A stretch of DNA of 64,000 nucleotides from Streptomyces pristinaespiralis (GCF_001278075.1 NZ_CP011340.1:5577501-5641500); one strand, 5' to 3'. Shown: positions 24,715 through 34,126, counted from the first letter of the stretch. Program-made: numbers and translations. The notes: generated by a model not told the origin, from the letters alone.

Positions 24715-25038
24715 TCAGGCCCGGCCCACCAGCTCGTAGCCGGCCTCGTCGACGGCGGCGCGTACGGCGGCCTCGTCCAGCGGGGCCTTGGAGACCACGG
24801 TGACCTGGCCGGTGGCGGCGACGGCCGTCACGGAGCTGACGCCGGGGAGCTCGGAGATCTCGCTGCTGACGGCGCCTTCGCAGTGGCCGCACGTCATGCC
24901 GGTGACCTGGTAGACCGTGGTGATGCCGTCGGTCTGCGCGTCCGTGGCGGCGTCGTGGCAGGAGCCGGTGGACGAGCAGCAGGAGCCGGTCGCCGCGGTG
25001 TCCACGATTTCGAGGCCGGCCTTCGTCTCGGCGGTCAT
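24715..25038 (-). CDS. copZ: Copper chaperone, CopZ-like with extra Cys-rich N-terminus
   Basis: The 107-residue protein carries a heavy-metal-associated domain (VYQVTGMTCGHCEG, Cys50/Cys53, residues about 40-107) that passes Cu(I) to the ATPase. Unlike classic CopZ of about 68 residues it has about 38 extra N-terminal residues with a second cysteine cluster, CCSSTGSCH (Cys20, Cys21, Cys27, His28), a likely added metal site. ATG at 25038 follows GAGGAG at good distance. It is the first gene of the copZ-copA operon, with a CsoR-like operator about 110 nt upstream. Confidence 0.9.
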   Translation of the reverse strand: MTAETKAGLEIVDTAATGSCCSSTGSCHDAATDAQTDGITTVYQVTGMTCGHCEGAVSSEISELPGVSSVTAVAATGQVTVVSKAPLDEAAVRAAVDEAGYELVGRA

Positions 25039-25147
25039 GTGGTTCTCCTCTTCCGGTGGTTCGACGCATGCGCGGGTGCGTGCGTACGGACATGGTGCGC
25101 CAGGGGCTGGGGTGGATGTCGCATCCCCCGGCGTCATGACATCCACT

Positions 25148-25164
25148 ATACCCCTAGGGGGTAT
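25148..25164 (-). promoter_or_regulatory. CsoR-like copper operator
   Basis: ATACCCCTAGGGGGTAT is a near-perfect palindrome of the ATACCCC..GGGGTAT type bound by CsoR copper-sensing repressors. It is 110 nt upstream of the copZ start. It is AT-rich at its edges, as expected for overlap with a promoter. Confidence 0.8.
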
Positions 25165-25185
25165 CTATGGGTAGCGCCGCGCGGT

Positions 25186-25272
25186 GAAGGGGGTGCGAGA
25201 CCGCGAAAGTGTGTGGTCCGCCGCACGGCGAAGGGGTGCGAGGCCCGCGAAAGCGTGTGGTCCGCCGCACGG
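25186..25272. repeat. About 44-bp imperfect tandem duplication
   Basis: The unit starting GAAGGGG(G)TGCGAG and ending GTGGTCCGCCGCACGG is present at 25186-25229 and 25230-25272 with few differences. It lies upstream of the copper operon promoter, and has no visible coding role. Confidence 0.8.
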
Positions 25273-25275
25273 GAA

Positions 25276-25305
25276 CGGCCCCGCACCGTCACCGGTGCGG
25301 GGCCG
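25276..25305 (-). terminator. Strong hairpin terminator after HTH gene
   Basis: A 13-bp perfect stem (25276-25288 with 25293-25305, CGGCCCCGCACCG) with loop TCAC. It lies 23 nt past the stop of the small HTH gene and also shields the copper promoter region from it. Confidence 0.8.
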
Positions 25306-25328
25306 TGATTCTCCTGCCGCGGCGCCTC

Positions 25329-25526
25329 TCACTCTCTGCGGCCCCTGTTGCCGGGCCGGTTGGCCACCCAGCGGCGGACCGTGTCCGCGTACCAGTACGG
25401 CTTTCCGGCCTCCACGTGGTCGGGCGGCGGCAGCAGGCCGTGCTTGCGGTAAGAGCGGACGGTGTCCGGCTGCACCTTGATGTGCGCGGCGATGTCCTTG
25501 TAGGACCAGAGCCTTCTGTCCGTCAT
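25329..25526 (-). CDS. Small helix-turn-helix (MerR/AlpA-type) DNA-binding protein
   Basis: The 65-residue protein is a single winged HTH of the MerR-like or excisionase (HTH_17) type: LWSYKDIAAHIKVQPDTVRS forms the HTH and KPYWYADTVRRWVANRPG the wing and end. ATG at 25526 has GGGAGG upstream. Such stand-alone domains are common as phage-type excisionases or small regulators in actinobacteria. No integrase or attachment site is seen nearby, so a chromosomal regulatory role is more likely. Its target is unknown. Confidence 0.85.
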   Translation of the reverse strand: MTDRRLWSYKDIAAHIKVQPDTVRSYRKHGLLPPPDHVEAGKPYWYADTVRRWVANRPGNRGRRE

Positions 25527-25683
25527 GTGGTACCTCCCTGCGTGCGCAGCAGAGGCGGTCGGTATGCCGTCGGGGGAGCTGCCGCGCGGACGCTGGCGAT
25601 CACTGAGCCTGTGCCCGTTGAACGACGCGAAGTGGCAGAGCGGGTACACCTGTTGACGGTCTGTGACGTAAGGCGTGCGTAAT

Positions 25684-25730
25684 GGAGACAAGTGTGATGC
25701 GCGGGAGACAACGGTGACAGAGGTGATGCG
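25684..25730. repeat. Paired direct repeats GGAGACAA and GTGATGCG
   Basis: GGAGACAA occurs at 25684-25691 and 25704-25711, and GTGATGCG at 25694-25701 and 25723-25730. They lie in the gap between the iolE-like stop and the HTH gene start, so they could be regulatory sites for the HTH gene. Confidence 0.5.
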
Positions 25731-25735
25731 GAGTG

Positions 25736-26647
25736 TCAGACGCCGCAGGAGCGGAGGAAACCGCGTGTGCGTTCGGCGATCGGGAACGGTTTGTCCGGCG
25801 GACACGGATACATGTCCTGCTCGACGATGGCGAAGAGGTCGACGCCCAGCGACTGCGCGGCGGTCAGTACCGGTTCGAGGGCGGGCACCCCGGCCGGCGG
25901 CTCGCACATCACCCCGCGGCCGACCGCGGGTCCGAAGGGCACCTCCTCGGCGACGACCCGGGCCAGGACGGCCGGATCCACCTGCTTGAGATGGAGGTAG
26001 CCGATCCGCTCCCCGTAGGTCTCGATGAGCTTGACGCTGTCGCCGCCGCAGTAGGCGTAGTGACCGGTGTCCAGGCAGAGCGAGACCCGGTCGGGGTCGG
26101 TGGCGTCGAGGAAACGCGTGACGTTCTCCTCGGTGTCGATATGGGTGTCCGCGTGCGGGTGGACGACGATCCGCAGGCCGTAGCGTTCACGCACCTCGTG
26201 GCCGAGCCGTTCGGTCTGCGACGTCAGATCGCGCCACTGCTGCGGAGTCAGCGTGCGGTCCTCGAGCACCCGGCCCGTCTTGTCGTCGCGCCAGAAGGAC
26301 GGGATCACGACCAGGTGCGAAGCGCCCATGGCCTGGGTGAGCGCCGCGATGTCGGACACATGGGCCCAGGTCTCGTCCCACACGGCCGGACCGCGGTGCA
26401 GCCCCGTGAAGACGGTCCCGGCCGAGACCTTGAGGCCGCGCCGCCGCGTCTCCTCCGCCAGGCGGGCAGGGTCCGTCGGCAGATAGCCGTAAGGGCCGAG
26501 CTCGATCCACTCGTAACCGGCGTCGGCCACCTCGTCCAGGAAGCGCTGCCAGGGGACCTGCCGGGGATCGTCGGGGAACCACACCCCCCAGGAGTCGGGG
26601 GCCGAGCCGACCCGGATGCGGTTCAGGGCGGGGACGGATGAGGTCAT
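25736..26647 (-). CDS. iolE: Inosose dehydratase-like (IolE-type) TIM barrel
   Basis: The 303-residue protein opens RIRVGSAPDSWGVWFPDDPR, the typical IolE-like start, and has TIM-barrel metal-site patterns VVHPHADTHIDT, LCLDTGHYAYCGGD, LHLKQVD and FAIVEQDMYPCP. IolE dehydrates scyllo-inosose to 3D-trihydroxycyclohexane-dione, the substrate of IolD. The gene diverges from iolC across a shared operator, which supports this role over a generic sugar isomerase. ATG at 26647 is the only start that keeps the GSAPDSWG strand. Confidence 0.8.
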   Translation of the reverse strand: MTSSVPALNRIRVGSAPDSWGVWFPDDPRQVPWQRFLDEVADAGYEWIELGPYGYLPTDPARLAEETRRRGLKVSAGTVFTGLHRGPAVWDETWAHVSDIAALTQAMGASHLVVIPSFWRDDKTGRVLEDRTLTPQQWRDLTSQTERLGHEVRERYGLRIVVHPHADTHIDTEENVTRFLDATDPDRVSLCLDTGHYAYCGGDSVKLIETYGERIGYLHLKQVDPAVLARVVAEEVPFGPAVGRGVMCEPPAGVPALEPVLTAAQSLGVDLFAIVEQDMYPCPPDKPFPIAERTRGFLRSCGV

Positions 26648-26678
26648 GCCGGCCAGCTTTCCGGCCGCCGGAGAAAGG

Positions 26679-26718
26679 TGTCAAGACTTGGTCCGAATGT
26701 AAGGACAAAATGTTGACA
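26679..26718. promoter_or_regulatory. 40-bp imperfect palindrome, candidate inositol-operon operator
   Basis: The sequence runs from TGTCAA (26679-26684) to TTGACA (26713-26718), with inner arms GGTC C (26690-26694) and GGAC (26703-26706), all on one symmetry axis; 14 of 20 base pairs are symmetric. It overlaps the iolC -35 box. The minus-strand TGTCCTTACA differs by one base from the IolR motif I recall from Corynebacterium (KGWCHTRACA). A GntR-type regulator is the likely binder; none is encoded in this window. Confidence 0.6.
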
Positions 26719-26742
26719 GGGTTCGCGGGAGAGGGCTAGACC
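26713..26742 (+). promoter_or_regulatory. Promoter of iolC operon
   Basis: A consensus -35 TTGACA (26713-26718) and a -10-like TAGACC (26737-26742) are spaced 18 nt apart, 37 nt before the iolC start. Confidence 0.6.
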
Positions 26743-26778
26743 TGACTCACGCCGGCGGTTCGAACCGAAGGGACGCGC

Positions 26779-27918
26779 ATGCCTCAGCCGTATGACGTGA
26801 TCACGATGGGCCGGATCGGGGTCGACCTCTATCCGCTGCGCGCCGGGGTCCCGTTGGCGCAGGTCGACACGTTCGGCAAGTTCCTCGGCGGTTCGGCGGC
26901 GAACGTCGCCGTCGCCGCGGCCAGGCTGGGCCGGCGGACCGCGCTGATCACCCGGACCGGACAGGACGCCTTCGGTGAGTATCTGCACCAGGCGCTGCGG
27001 GAGTTCGGCGTGGACGACCGGTGGGTCGCACCGGTGGGTCGGTACCCGACGCCGGTCACCTTCTGCGAGATCTTCCCGCCGGACCACTTCCCCCTCTACT
27101 TCTACCGGCAGCCGAAGGCGCCCGATCTGGAGATCCGGGAGAGCGAGTTGGACCTGGAGCAGATCCGTGCCGCGCGGGTCTTCTGGGTGACCGGCACGGG
27201 GCTGTGCGCGGAGCCCAGCCGGTCCGCGACGCTCGCCGCGCTCGAGCACCGGGCCCGCTCGGGGACGACCGTGTTCGACCTCGACTGGCGGCCCATGTTC
27301 TGGCCGGACCAGGACCCGGACGAGGCGCGGCCCCACTACGCGCGGGCCCTGGCCCACGCCACCGTCGCCGTCGGCAATCTCGAGGAGTGCGAGGTCGCCA
27401 CCGGCGAGCACGAGCCGGACGCCGCCGCGCGGGCGCTGCTCGCGGCCGGCGTCGAACTCGCCGTCGTCAAACAGGGCCCCAAAGGCGTACTCGCCCTGCA
27501 CCGCGACGGCACCCGGGCCGAGGTTCCGCCCGTGCCGGTCGACGTCGTCAACGGCCTCGGCGCCGGTGACGCGTTCGGCGGGGCGCTGTGCCACGGTCTG
27601 CTCGCCGGACGGGAGTTGGAGCAGACGATGCGCTACGCCAACGCGGCGGGGGCGATCGCCGCGGCCCGGCTCGCCTGCTCGACGGCGATGCCGTACGCGC
27701 ACGAGGTGGAGACCGTCCTCGCGGGCGGCCCGCCCCCACCGGACCCCAGTCCACCCCCGGCCCCCGGCCCACCCCCGGCCCTCGGCCCACCCCCGGCCCC
27801 CGGCCCACCCCCGGCCCCACCGGGCAGCGCCCCCGCCCCGCCCGGCGCGAGCCGGCCGGCGCCCCGTCCGGCCCCGCCGAAGACCGTCCGGGGCGAGGCG
27901 CGCGGAGAGCCCTCATGA
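26779..27918 (+). CDS. iolC: 5-dehydro-2-deoxygluconokinase with Pro-rich C-terminal tail
   Basis: The PfkB-family kinase domain (residues about 5-315) phosphorylates 2-deoxy-5-keto-gluconate in inositol breakdown. GKFLGGSAANVAVAAARLGR is the first PfkB signature and NGLGAGDAFGGAL (about 259-271) the second, with its catalytic Asp. ATG at 26779 follows AAGGGA. After residue about 316 the protein has a 63-residue Pro/Ala/Gly tail built from an 18-bp DNA repeat, which normal IolC proteins of about 315-340 residues lack. The stop overlaps the aldolase start (ATGA). Confidence 0.92.
   Translation: MPQPYDVITMGRIGVDLYPLRAGVPLAQVDTFGKFLGGSAANVAVAAARLGRRTALITRTGQDAFGEYLHQALREFGVDDRWVAPVGRYPTPVTFCEIFPPDHFPLYFYRQPKAPDLEIRESELDLEQIRAARVFWVTGTGLCAEPSRSATLAALEHRARSGTTVFDLDWRPMFWPDQDPDEARPHYARALAHATVAVGNLEECEVATGEHEPDAAARALLAAGVELAVVKQGPKGVLALHRDGTRAEVPPVPVDVVNGLGAGDAFGGALCHGLLAGRELEQTMRYANAAGAIAAARLACSTAMPYAHEVETVLAGGPPPPDPSPPPAPGPPPALGPPPAPGPPPAPPGSAPAPPGASRPAPRPAPPKTVRGEARGEPS
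27751..27818 (+). repeat. 18-bp tandem repeat in iolC tail
   Basis: CCACCCCCGGCCCCCGGC repeats 3.8 times (27751, 27769, 27787, partial at 27805), encoding PPPAPG or PPPALG units. The copy number is likely to vary between strains by slippage. Confidence 0.9.
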
Positions 27919-28799
27919 GCCGCGTCGACATCGCCGAGCTCGTCGGCATCCGCACCCGCCACCCGGAAGCCGTCGCCGAGGCGGCCGTCCGCAGGCGGCG
28001 GCGGCCCGCGCTCCTCGGCGCCGGCGGACGGCTGATGATCATCGCCGCCGACCATCCCGCCCGCGGGGCCCTCGCCGTCGGCGACCGCCGCCTCGCCATG
28101 GCCAACCGTCTCGACCTGCTGGAGCGGCTCTGTCTCGCGCTGTCCCGGCCCGGCGTCGACGGCGTCCTCGCCACCGCCGACATCCTCGACGACCTGCTGC
28201 TCCTCGGCGCCCTCGACGACAAGGTCGTCATGGGGTCCATGAACCGCGGGGGCCTGGCAGGCGCCGCCTTCGAACTCGACGACAGGTTCACCGGGCACCG
28301 CGCGCGCGACCTCGAACGGCTCGGCTTCGACGCGGGCAAGCTGCTGCTCCGTATCGACTACGACGACCCGGCCTCCCTCGACACTCTGGACGCCGCCGCC
28401 CGCGCCGTCGACGAGATGGCCGAGCGTCGGCTTCCCGTCTTCATAGAGCCGTTCATCTGTCACCGCACCGACGGCCGGCTCCGCAACGATCTCAGCGCCG
28501 AGGCCGTCACCCTGTCCATCGCCATCGCCTCCGGGCTGGCCGGCACCTCCGCGTACAGCTGGCTGAAGGTGCCCGTCACCGACGACCCCGACGACATGCG
28601 GACGGTGCTGGAGACCTCCACCCTGCCGGCGGTGCTGCTCGGCGGCGAGATAGGCGACGACCAGGAGGGTGCCTACGAGAAATGGCGCGGCGCGCTGCAA
28701 CTGCCCACGGTGCAGGGACTCGTGGTGGGCCGCTCACTGCTCTATCCGGTCGACGGCGACGTCGCGGGCGCGGTCGACACGGCCGTCGGACTGCTCTAG
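27915..28799 (+). CDS. Cgl0158-type (beta/alpha)8 barrel, probable IolJ-like aldolase
   Basis: The 294-residue protein resembles DeoC/Fba-like barrels described as the Cgl0158 family. LMIIAADHPARGALAVGDRR, KVVMGSMNRGGLAG and SAYSWLKVPV (candidate Schiff-base Lys) are visible. In actinobacterial inositol clusters it sits where the aldolase that splits 2-deoxy-5-keto-gluconate 6-phosphate into DHAP and malonate semialdehyde is needed, so that role is inferred. ATG at 27915 overlaps the iolC stop. Confidence 0.85.
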   Translation: MSRVDIAELVGIRTRHPEAVAEAAVRRRRRPALLGAGGRLMIIAADHPARGALAVGDRRLAMANRLDLLERLCLALSRPGVDGVLATADILDDLLLLGALDDKVVMGSMNRGGLAGAAFELDDRFTGHRARDLERLGFDAGKLLLRIDYDDPASLDTLDAAARAVDEMAERRLPVFIEPFICHRTDGRLRNDLSAEAVTLSIAIASGLAGTSAYSWLKVPVTDDPDDMRTVLETSTLPAVLLGGEIGDDQEGAYEKWRGALQLPTVQGLVVGRSLLYPVDGDVAGAVDTAVGLL

Positions 28800-28815
28800 G
28801 GGGTACGCACAAGGC

Positions 28816-29640
28816 ATGGACGACAACAGCAGGCAGCAGCGTCTCCACCTCCCGGCGGGCAGCGCCGCGCGCGCCCCGTACGCCCTGAGCATCGGACCCG
28901 ACCAGGCCGGCTGGGAGTACTCCGCCCTGCGGGTGCTCGAGCTCCCGCCGGGCGGGTCGCATCTTCTGACCGCCGGGGACAGCGAGTGGATCGTGCTGCC
29001 GCTCACCGGCGGTTGTACGGTGCAGACGCAAGGCGAGACCTTCGAACTGCACGGGCGGAAAAGCGTGTTCGGCGCGGTGAGCGACTTCGCCTATGTGCCG
29101 CGTGACGCCCGTGCCCAGATCGCCTCCGGCGCGGGAGGCCGCTTCGCCCTGGCAGGAGCGAGGTGCGAGCGCCGACTCCCCGCTCGCTACGGCCCCGCGC
29201 CGGAGGTACCCGTCGAGGCCCGCGGCAGTGGCAGCCAGGCCCGAGAGGTCCACAACTTCGCGGCGGCGGACGCCTTCGAGTGCGACCGCCTGATCGCCGT
29301 CGAAGTGCTCACCCCCGGTGGCAACTGGTCCTCCTACCCGCCGCACAAACACGACGAGCACCGGCCGGGTGAGGAGAGCGAGCTCGAGGAGATCTACTAC
29401 TTCGAGATCGAGGACGACGGCCTCGGCTACCAGCGCGTCTCCCCGTCCCGGCCGGGCGGCGCCGACCTTCTCGCGGAGGTCCGCAGCGGTGACGCGGTCC
29501 TCGTCCCCGACGGCTGGCACGGCCCGTCCGTCGCGGAGCCCGGGCACACCATGTACTACCTCAATGTGATGGCGGGCCCCGGCGACGACCGCCAGTGGCT
29601 GATCCGCTTCCACCCCGACCGCACGGAGGGCTACCGGTGA
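28816..29640 (+). CDS. iolB: 5-deoxy-glucuronate isomerase
   Basis: The 274-residue two-cupin enzyme converts 5-deoxy-glucuronate to 2-deoxy-5-keto-gluconate. The metal-binding cupin motif is SSYPPHKHDEHRPGEESELE followed by EEIYYF (about residues 174-200), and the late motif VPDGWHGP holds the last histidine. ATG at 28816 starts 16 nt after the aldolase stop. The stop overlaps the iolD start (GTGA). Confidence 0.94.
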   Translation: MDDNSRQQRLHLPAGSAARAPYALSIGPDQAGWEYSALRVLELPPGGSHLLTAGDSEWIVLPLTGGCTVQTQGETFELHGRKSVFGAVSDFAYVPRDARAQIASGAGGRFALAGARCERRLPARYGPAPEVPVEARGSGSQAREVHNFAAADAFECDRLIAVEVLTPGGNWSSYPPHKHDEHRPGEESELEEIYYFEIEDDGLGYQRVSPSRPGGADLLAEVRSGDAVLVPDGWHGPSVAEPGHTMYYLNVMAGPGDDRQWLIRFHPDRTEGYR

Positions 29641-31511
29641 CCACCCGACGGCTGACCACGGCCCAGGCCCTCGTCGCGTTCCTCGCCCGCCAGTACACCG
29701 AGCGCGACGGCCGCCGCCACCGGCTCATCGGCGCCACATGGGGCATCTTCGGCCACGGGAACGTGGCGGGCGTGGGCCAGGCACTGCTCGAGGCCCAGAG
29801 CGACATGCCCTATCTCCAGGGCCGCAACGAACAGGCCATGGTCCATGCGGCCGTCGGCCACGCCCGCCAGTCGCGCCGGCTCTCCGCGCAGGCCGTCACC
29901 ACGTCCATCGGCCCCGGCGCCACCAATCTGGTCACCGGCGCGGCGCTGGCCACCATCAACCACCTTCCCGTCCTGCTGCTCCCCGGCGACACCTTCGCCA
30001 CCCGGCCCGCCGACCCGGTCCTCCAGCAGCTCGAAGTGCCCTACGCCGGCGACGTGTCGGTCAACGACTGCCTGCGGCCCGTCTCCCGCTGGTTCGACCG
30101 GATCGTCCGCCCGGAGGCGCTGGTGCCCGCCGCGCTCCAGGCCGTGCGGGTCCTGACCGACCCCGCGCAGACCGGCGCGGTCACGCTCGCGCTTCCGCAG
30201 GACGTGCAGGCGGAGGCGTACGACTGGCCCGAGGAGTTCTTCACCGAGCGGACCTGGCGGATCCGCCGGCCGCGTCCCGACGCCGAGGCACTGGCGGAGG
30301 CGGCGAGGGCCCTGCGCTCCGCCCGCCGGCCGCTGCTCGTCGCGGGCGGCGGCGTGCACCATTCGGAGGCGGAGGAGGCGCTGCGGGCGTTCGCCGAGGC
30401 GACCGGCGTCCCGGTCGCCTCCACCCAGGCCGGCAAGGGATCGCTGCCGTACGACCACCCGTGCGACATCGGCGGCATCGGTCACACCGGCACCGCCACG
30501 GCCGACGACCTCGCCCGCACCGCGGACCTCGTGATCGGCGTCGGCACGCGCTGGTCCGACTTCACCACCGCCTCCTCGACGCTGTTCCGAAACGAGGCGG
30601 TCCGCTTCGTCAACCTCAACATCACCGCCTTCGACGCCCACAAGTTGGCCGGCCTCTCGGTCGTCGCCGACGCCCGCGCCGGCCTCGAGGAGCTCACGGC
30701 GGCGCTCGGGGACCACCGCGTCGACGCCGGGTACCGGGCGGAGTACACATCGGCGAAGAAGGCCTGGGAGGAGCGGGTCACCGCGGCCTTCACCGCCTCC
30801 GACCCCGACGCCGCCCCCACCCAGGCGCAGGTCCTCGGCGCGCTCGACGCGCTGGTGACCGGCGACGACATCCTCATCAACGCCGCCGGCTCCCTCCCGG
30901 GCGACCTGCACAAACTGTGGCGCAGCCGGTCCGCCGACCAGTACCACGTCGAGTACGGCTACTCCTGCATGGGCTACGAGATCCCCGCAGCCATCGGCGT
31001 CGCCATGGCGGCCCCCGGCCGGCCCGTGTGGGCGCTCGTCGGCGACGGCACGTACCTCATGAACCCGACCGAGATCGTCACCGCGGTCCAGGAGGGCGTC
31101 CCCATCCGGATGGTCATCCTCCAGAACCATGGGTACGCCTCCATCGGCGGCCTCTCCGAGTCGGTGGGGGCGGAGCGCTATGGCACCGCCTACCGTCACC
31201 GGGCCGCCGACCGGTCCTTCACCGGCCCGCCGCTGCCCGTCGACCTCGCCGCCAACGCCGAGTCCCTCGGGATGCGGGTGATCCGCGCCCGCAGCGTGCG
31301 TGACCTGCGTGAAGCCCTGGCCGAGGCTCGCGCGGCCGACGTGCCCACATGTGTCTACGTGGAGACCGCAACGGCAGACACTGTGTCGGGCCCGCCCGGC
31401 GCACAGGCGTGGTGGGATGTTCCTGTGGCCGAGACCGCGACCCGCCCGTCGGCGGTGAAGGCCCGTGAGGAGTACGACCGGCAGGCCGCCGCCCGACGCC
31501 GCCATCTCTGA
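29637..31511 (+). CDS. iolD: 3D-(3,5/4)-trihydroxycyclohexane-1,2-dione acylhydrolase
   Basis: The 624-residue thiamine-diphosphate enzyme opens the inositol-derived ring. The N-terminal domain has the conserved glutamate in LQGRNEQAMVHAAVG, the middle domain AGGGVHHSEAEEALRAFAE, and the C-terminal domain the TPP/Mg site (VGDGTYLMNPTEIVTA, followed by NHGYASIGGLSESVG). GTG at 29637 overlaps the iolB stop. The length matches the family (about 620-640). Confidence 0.95.
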   Translation: MTTRRLTTAQALVAFLARQYTERDGRRHRLIGATWGIFGHGNVAGVGQALLEAQSDMPYLQGRNEQAMVHAAVGHARQSRRLSAQAVTTSIGPGATNLVTGAALATINHLPVLLLPGDTFATRPADPVLQQLEVPYAGDVSVNDCLRPVSRWFDRIVRPEALVPAALQAVRVLTDPAQTGAVTLALPQDVQAEAYDWPEEFFTERTWRIRRPRPDAEALAEAARALRSARRPLLVAGGGVHHSEAEEALRAFAEATGVPVASTQAGKGSLPYDHPCDIGGIGHTGTATADDLARTADLVIGVGTRWSDFTTASSTLFRNEAVRFVNLNITAFDAHKLAGLSVVADARAGLEELTAALGDHRVDAGYRAEYTSAKKAWEERVTAAFTASDPDAAPTQAQVLGALDALVTGDDILINAAGSLPGDLHKLWRSRSADQYHVEYGYSCMGYEIPAAIGVAMAAPGRPVWALVGDGTYLMNPTEIVTAVQEGVPIRMVILQNHGYASIGGLSESVGAERYGTAYRHRAADRSFTGPPLPVDLAANAESLGMRVIRARSVRDLREALAEARAADVPTCVYVETATADTVSGPPGAQAWWDVPVAETATRPSAVKAREEYDRQAAARRRHL

Positions 31512-31525
31512 AGGAGCTTTTCGTC

Positions 31526-33028
<1,503 letters not shown>

Positions 33029-33037
33029 AACGCGTGT

Positions 33038-33072
33038 GACGCGGCCCGTGCGGATCCCGCACGGGCCGCGTC
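33038..33072. terminator. Bidirectional terminator between mmsA and 33073 gene
   Basis: A 16-bp perfect stem (33038-33053 with 33057-33072, GACGCGGCCCGTGCGG) with loop ATC fills the gap between two convergent stop codons and abuts the one on the minus strand. Confidence 0.85.
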
Positions 33073-33438
33073 TCAGTAACGGTCGTCCAACGCGAGGACC
33101 ATGGCGCGCAGTTCGCGCGCGGCGCGACGGGGAAGGGCCAGCACGGCGCCTTCGAGCATGTCACGCGCGCGGAGGGGATCACCGCAGCAGAGCCACTCGG
33201 TACAGCCGTCCTCGTCGTCGCGCCACAGCCGCCGGTCGGGCCGGCCGACGAAGGTGCGCCACAAGTCGAGGGACTCGCCGACGGCACCGGTCCACAGGTA
33301 GTTGCGGGTCTCCTCGATGCGCACGATCTCGTACTGCGTGTGCCGCGAGATCCCGTGGACGGGCCGCATCCGATTCTTCCGGCACCGCTCCCGCACCCGC
33401 TGCTCGGCGCGGACGTGCCCGGGCCGCCTACGCGGCAT
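33073..33438 (-). CDS. Hypothetical protein, 121 residues
   Basis: The protein is basic at the N-terminus (MPRRRPGHVRAEQR) and then carries a compact C-terminal part with TQYEIVRIEETRNYLWTG and DGCTEWLCCGDPLRARDMLE. I do not recognise a family. GC-rich third positions over its length support coding, and it is convergent with mmsA across the terminator. The start at 33438 is uncertain; an internal ATG at residue 23 would give a less basic 99-residue form. Confidence 0.65.
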   Translation of the reverse strand: MPRRRPGHVRAEQRVRERCRKNRMRPVHGISRHTQYEIVRIEETRNYLWTGAVGESLDLWRTFVGRPDRRLWRDDEDGCTEWLCCGDPLRARDMLEGAVLALPRRAARELRAMVLALDDRY

Positions 33439-33520
33439 GGCCTCCGAAGGTCTTCATGGCCGCGATCCTAGGGCGTAATCCGTTGGCCCGACAACGGCGT
33501 TTGCCCGCACGCTGTGGGCC

Positions 33521-34126
33521 ATGACCGACGAACCCCGCCACCGCGTACGCGCCCGGTACACCGACGACACCGTCACCGTCTACCAGGCGTACTCTCCGGC
33601 CATCGGCGTGCCCGCCGCCCGCGACGGGCGGTTCCCCGCGGCGTGGAAGCGGGAGCGGATGACATGGATCAAGCCGTCGTTCCTGTGGATGATGTACCGC
33701 TGCGGCTGGGCCACCAAGGCCGATCAGGAGACCGTGCTCGCCGTCGAGATCCGGCGGGACGGCTTCGAGTGGGCGCTGCGCAACGCCTGCCTGTCGCACT
33801 ATCAGGAGGGCGTGCACGAAAGCCGGGAGGCGTGGAAGCGGGAGCTGCGGCAGGCGCCCGCGCGGGTGCAGTGGGACCCGGAGCGGGACCTCCGGCTGAA
33901 TCCACTGCCCTACCGGTCCCTGCAGCTGGGACTCGGCGGCGACGCGGCCGGCCGTTACGCGGACGAGTGGACGACCGGCATCACCGACGTGACCCCGCTC
34001 GCGCGGCAGATGCGTCGGCTCGTGCTCGAGGGCGACCTGGCCGGGGCCGGACGCCTGTTGCCCGAGGAGCGGCCGTATCCGGCGGACACGGGGCTCCTCG
34101 GGCATCTGGTGCCCTCCGCGGGCTAG
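33521..34126 (+). CDS. DUF4291 family protein
   Basis: The 201-residue protein matches the DUF4291 pattern well: RVRARYTDDTVTVYQAYSPA near the N-terminus, RMTWIKPSFLWMMYRCGWAT in the middle, and QWDPERDL then LPYRSLQLGLGG later. The biochemical role of this family is unknown to me. It starts 83 nt after the divergent gene at 33073-33438. Its TAG stop interlocks with the stop of the subtilase on the other strand (CTAG at 34123-34126). Confidence 0.9.
   Translation: MTDEPRHRVRARYTDDTVTVYQAYSPAIGVPAARDGRFPAAWKRERMTWIKPSFLWMMYRCGWATKADQETVLAVEIRRDGFEWALRNACLSHYQEGVHESREAWKRELRQAPARVQWDPERDLRLNPLPYRSLQLGLGGDAAGRYADEWTTGITDVTPLARQMRRLVLEGDLAGAGRLLPEERPYPADTGLLGHLVPSAG

Noticed and set aside
25186..25272. 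Tandem repeat as a CRISPR array
   Set aside because: Only two contiguous copies without spacers, and no cas genes.
25329..25526. Small HTH protein as a phage excisionase
   Set aside because: No integrase, relaxase or replication gene is in the window, and the gene has its own ribosome site and terminator.
27751..27818. Possible frameshift in iolC at the repeat
   Set aside because: The frame stays open through the repeat and the stop overlaps the next start precisely, so the tail is most likely real.
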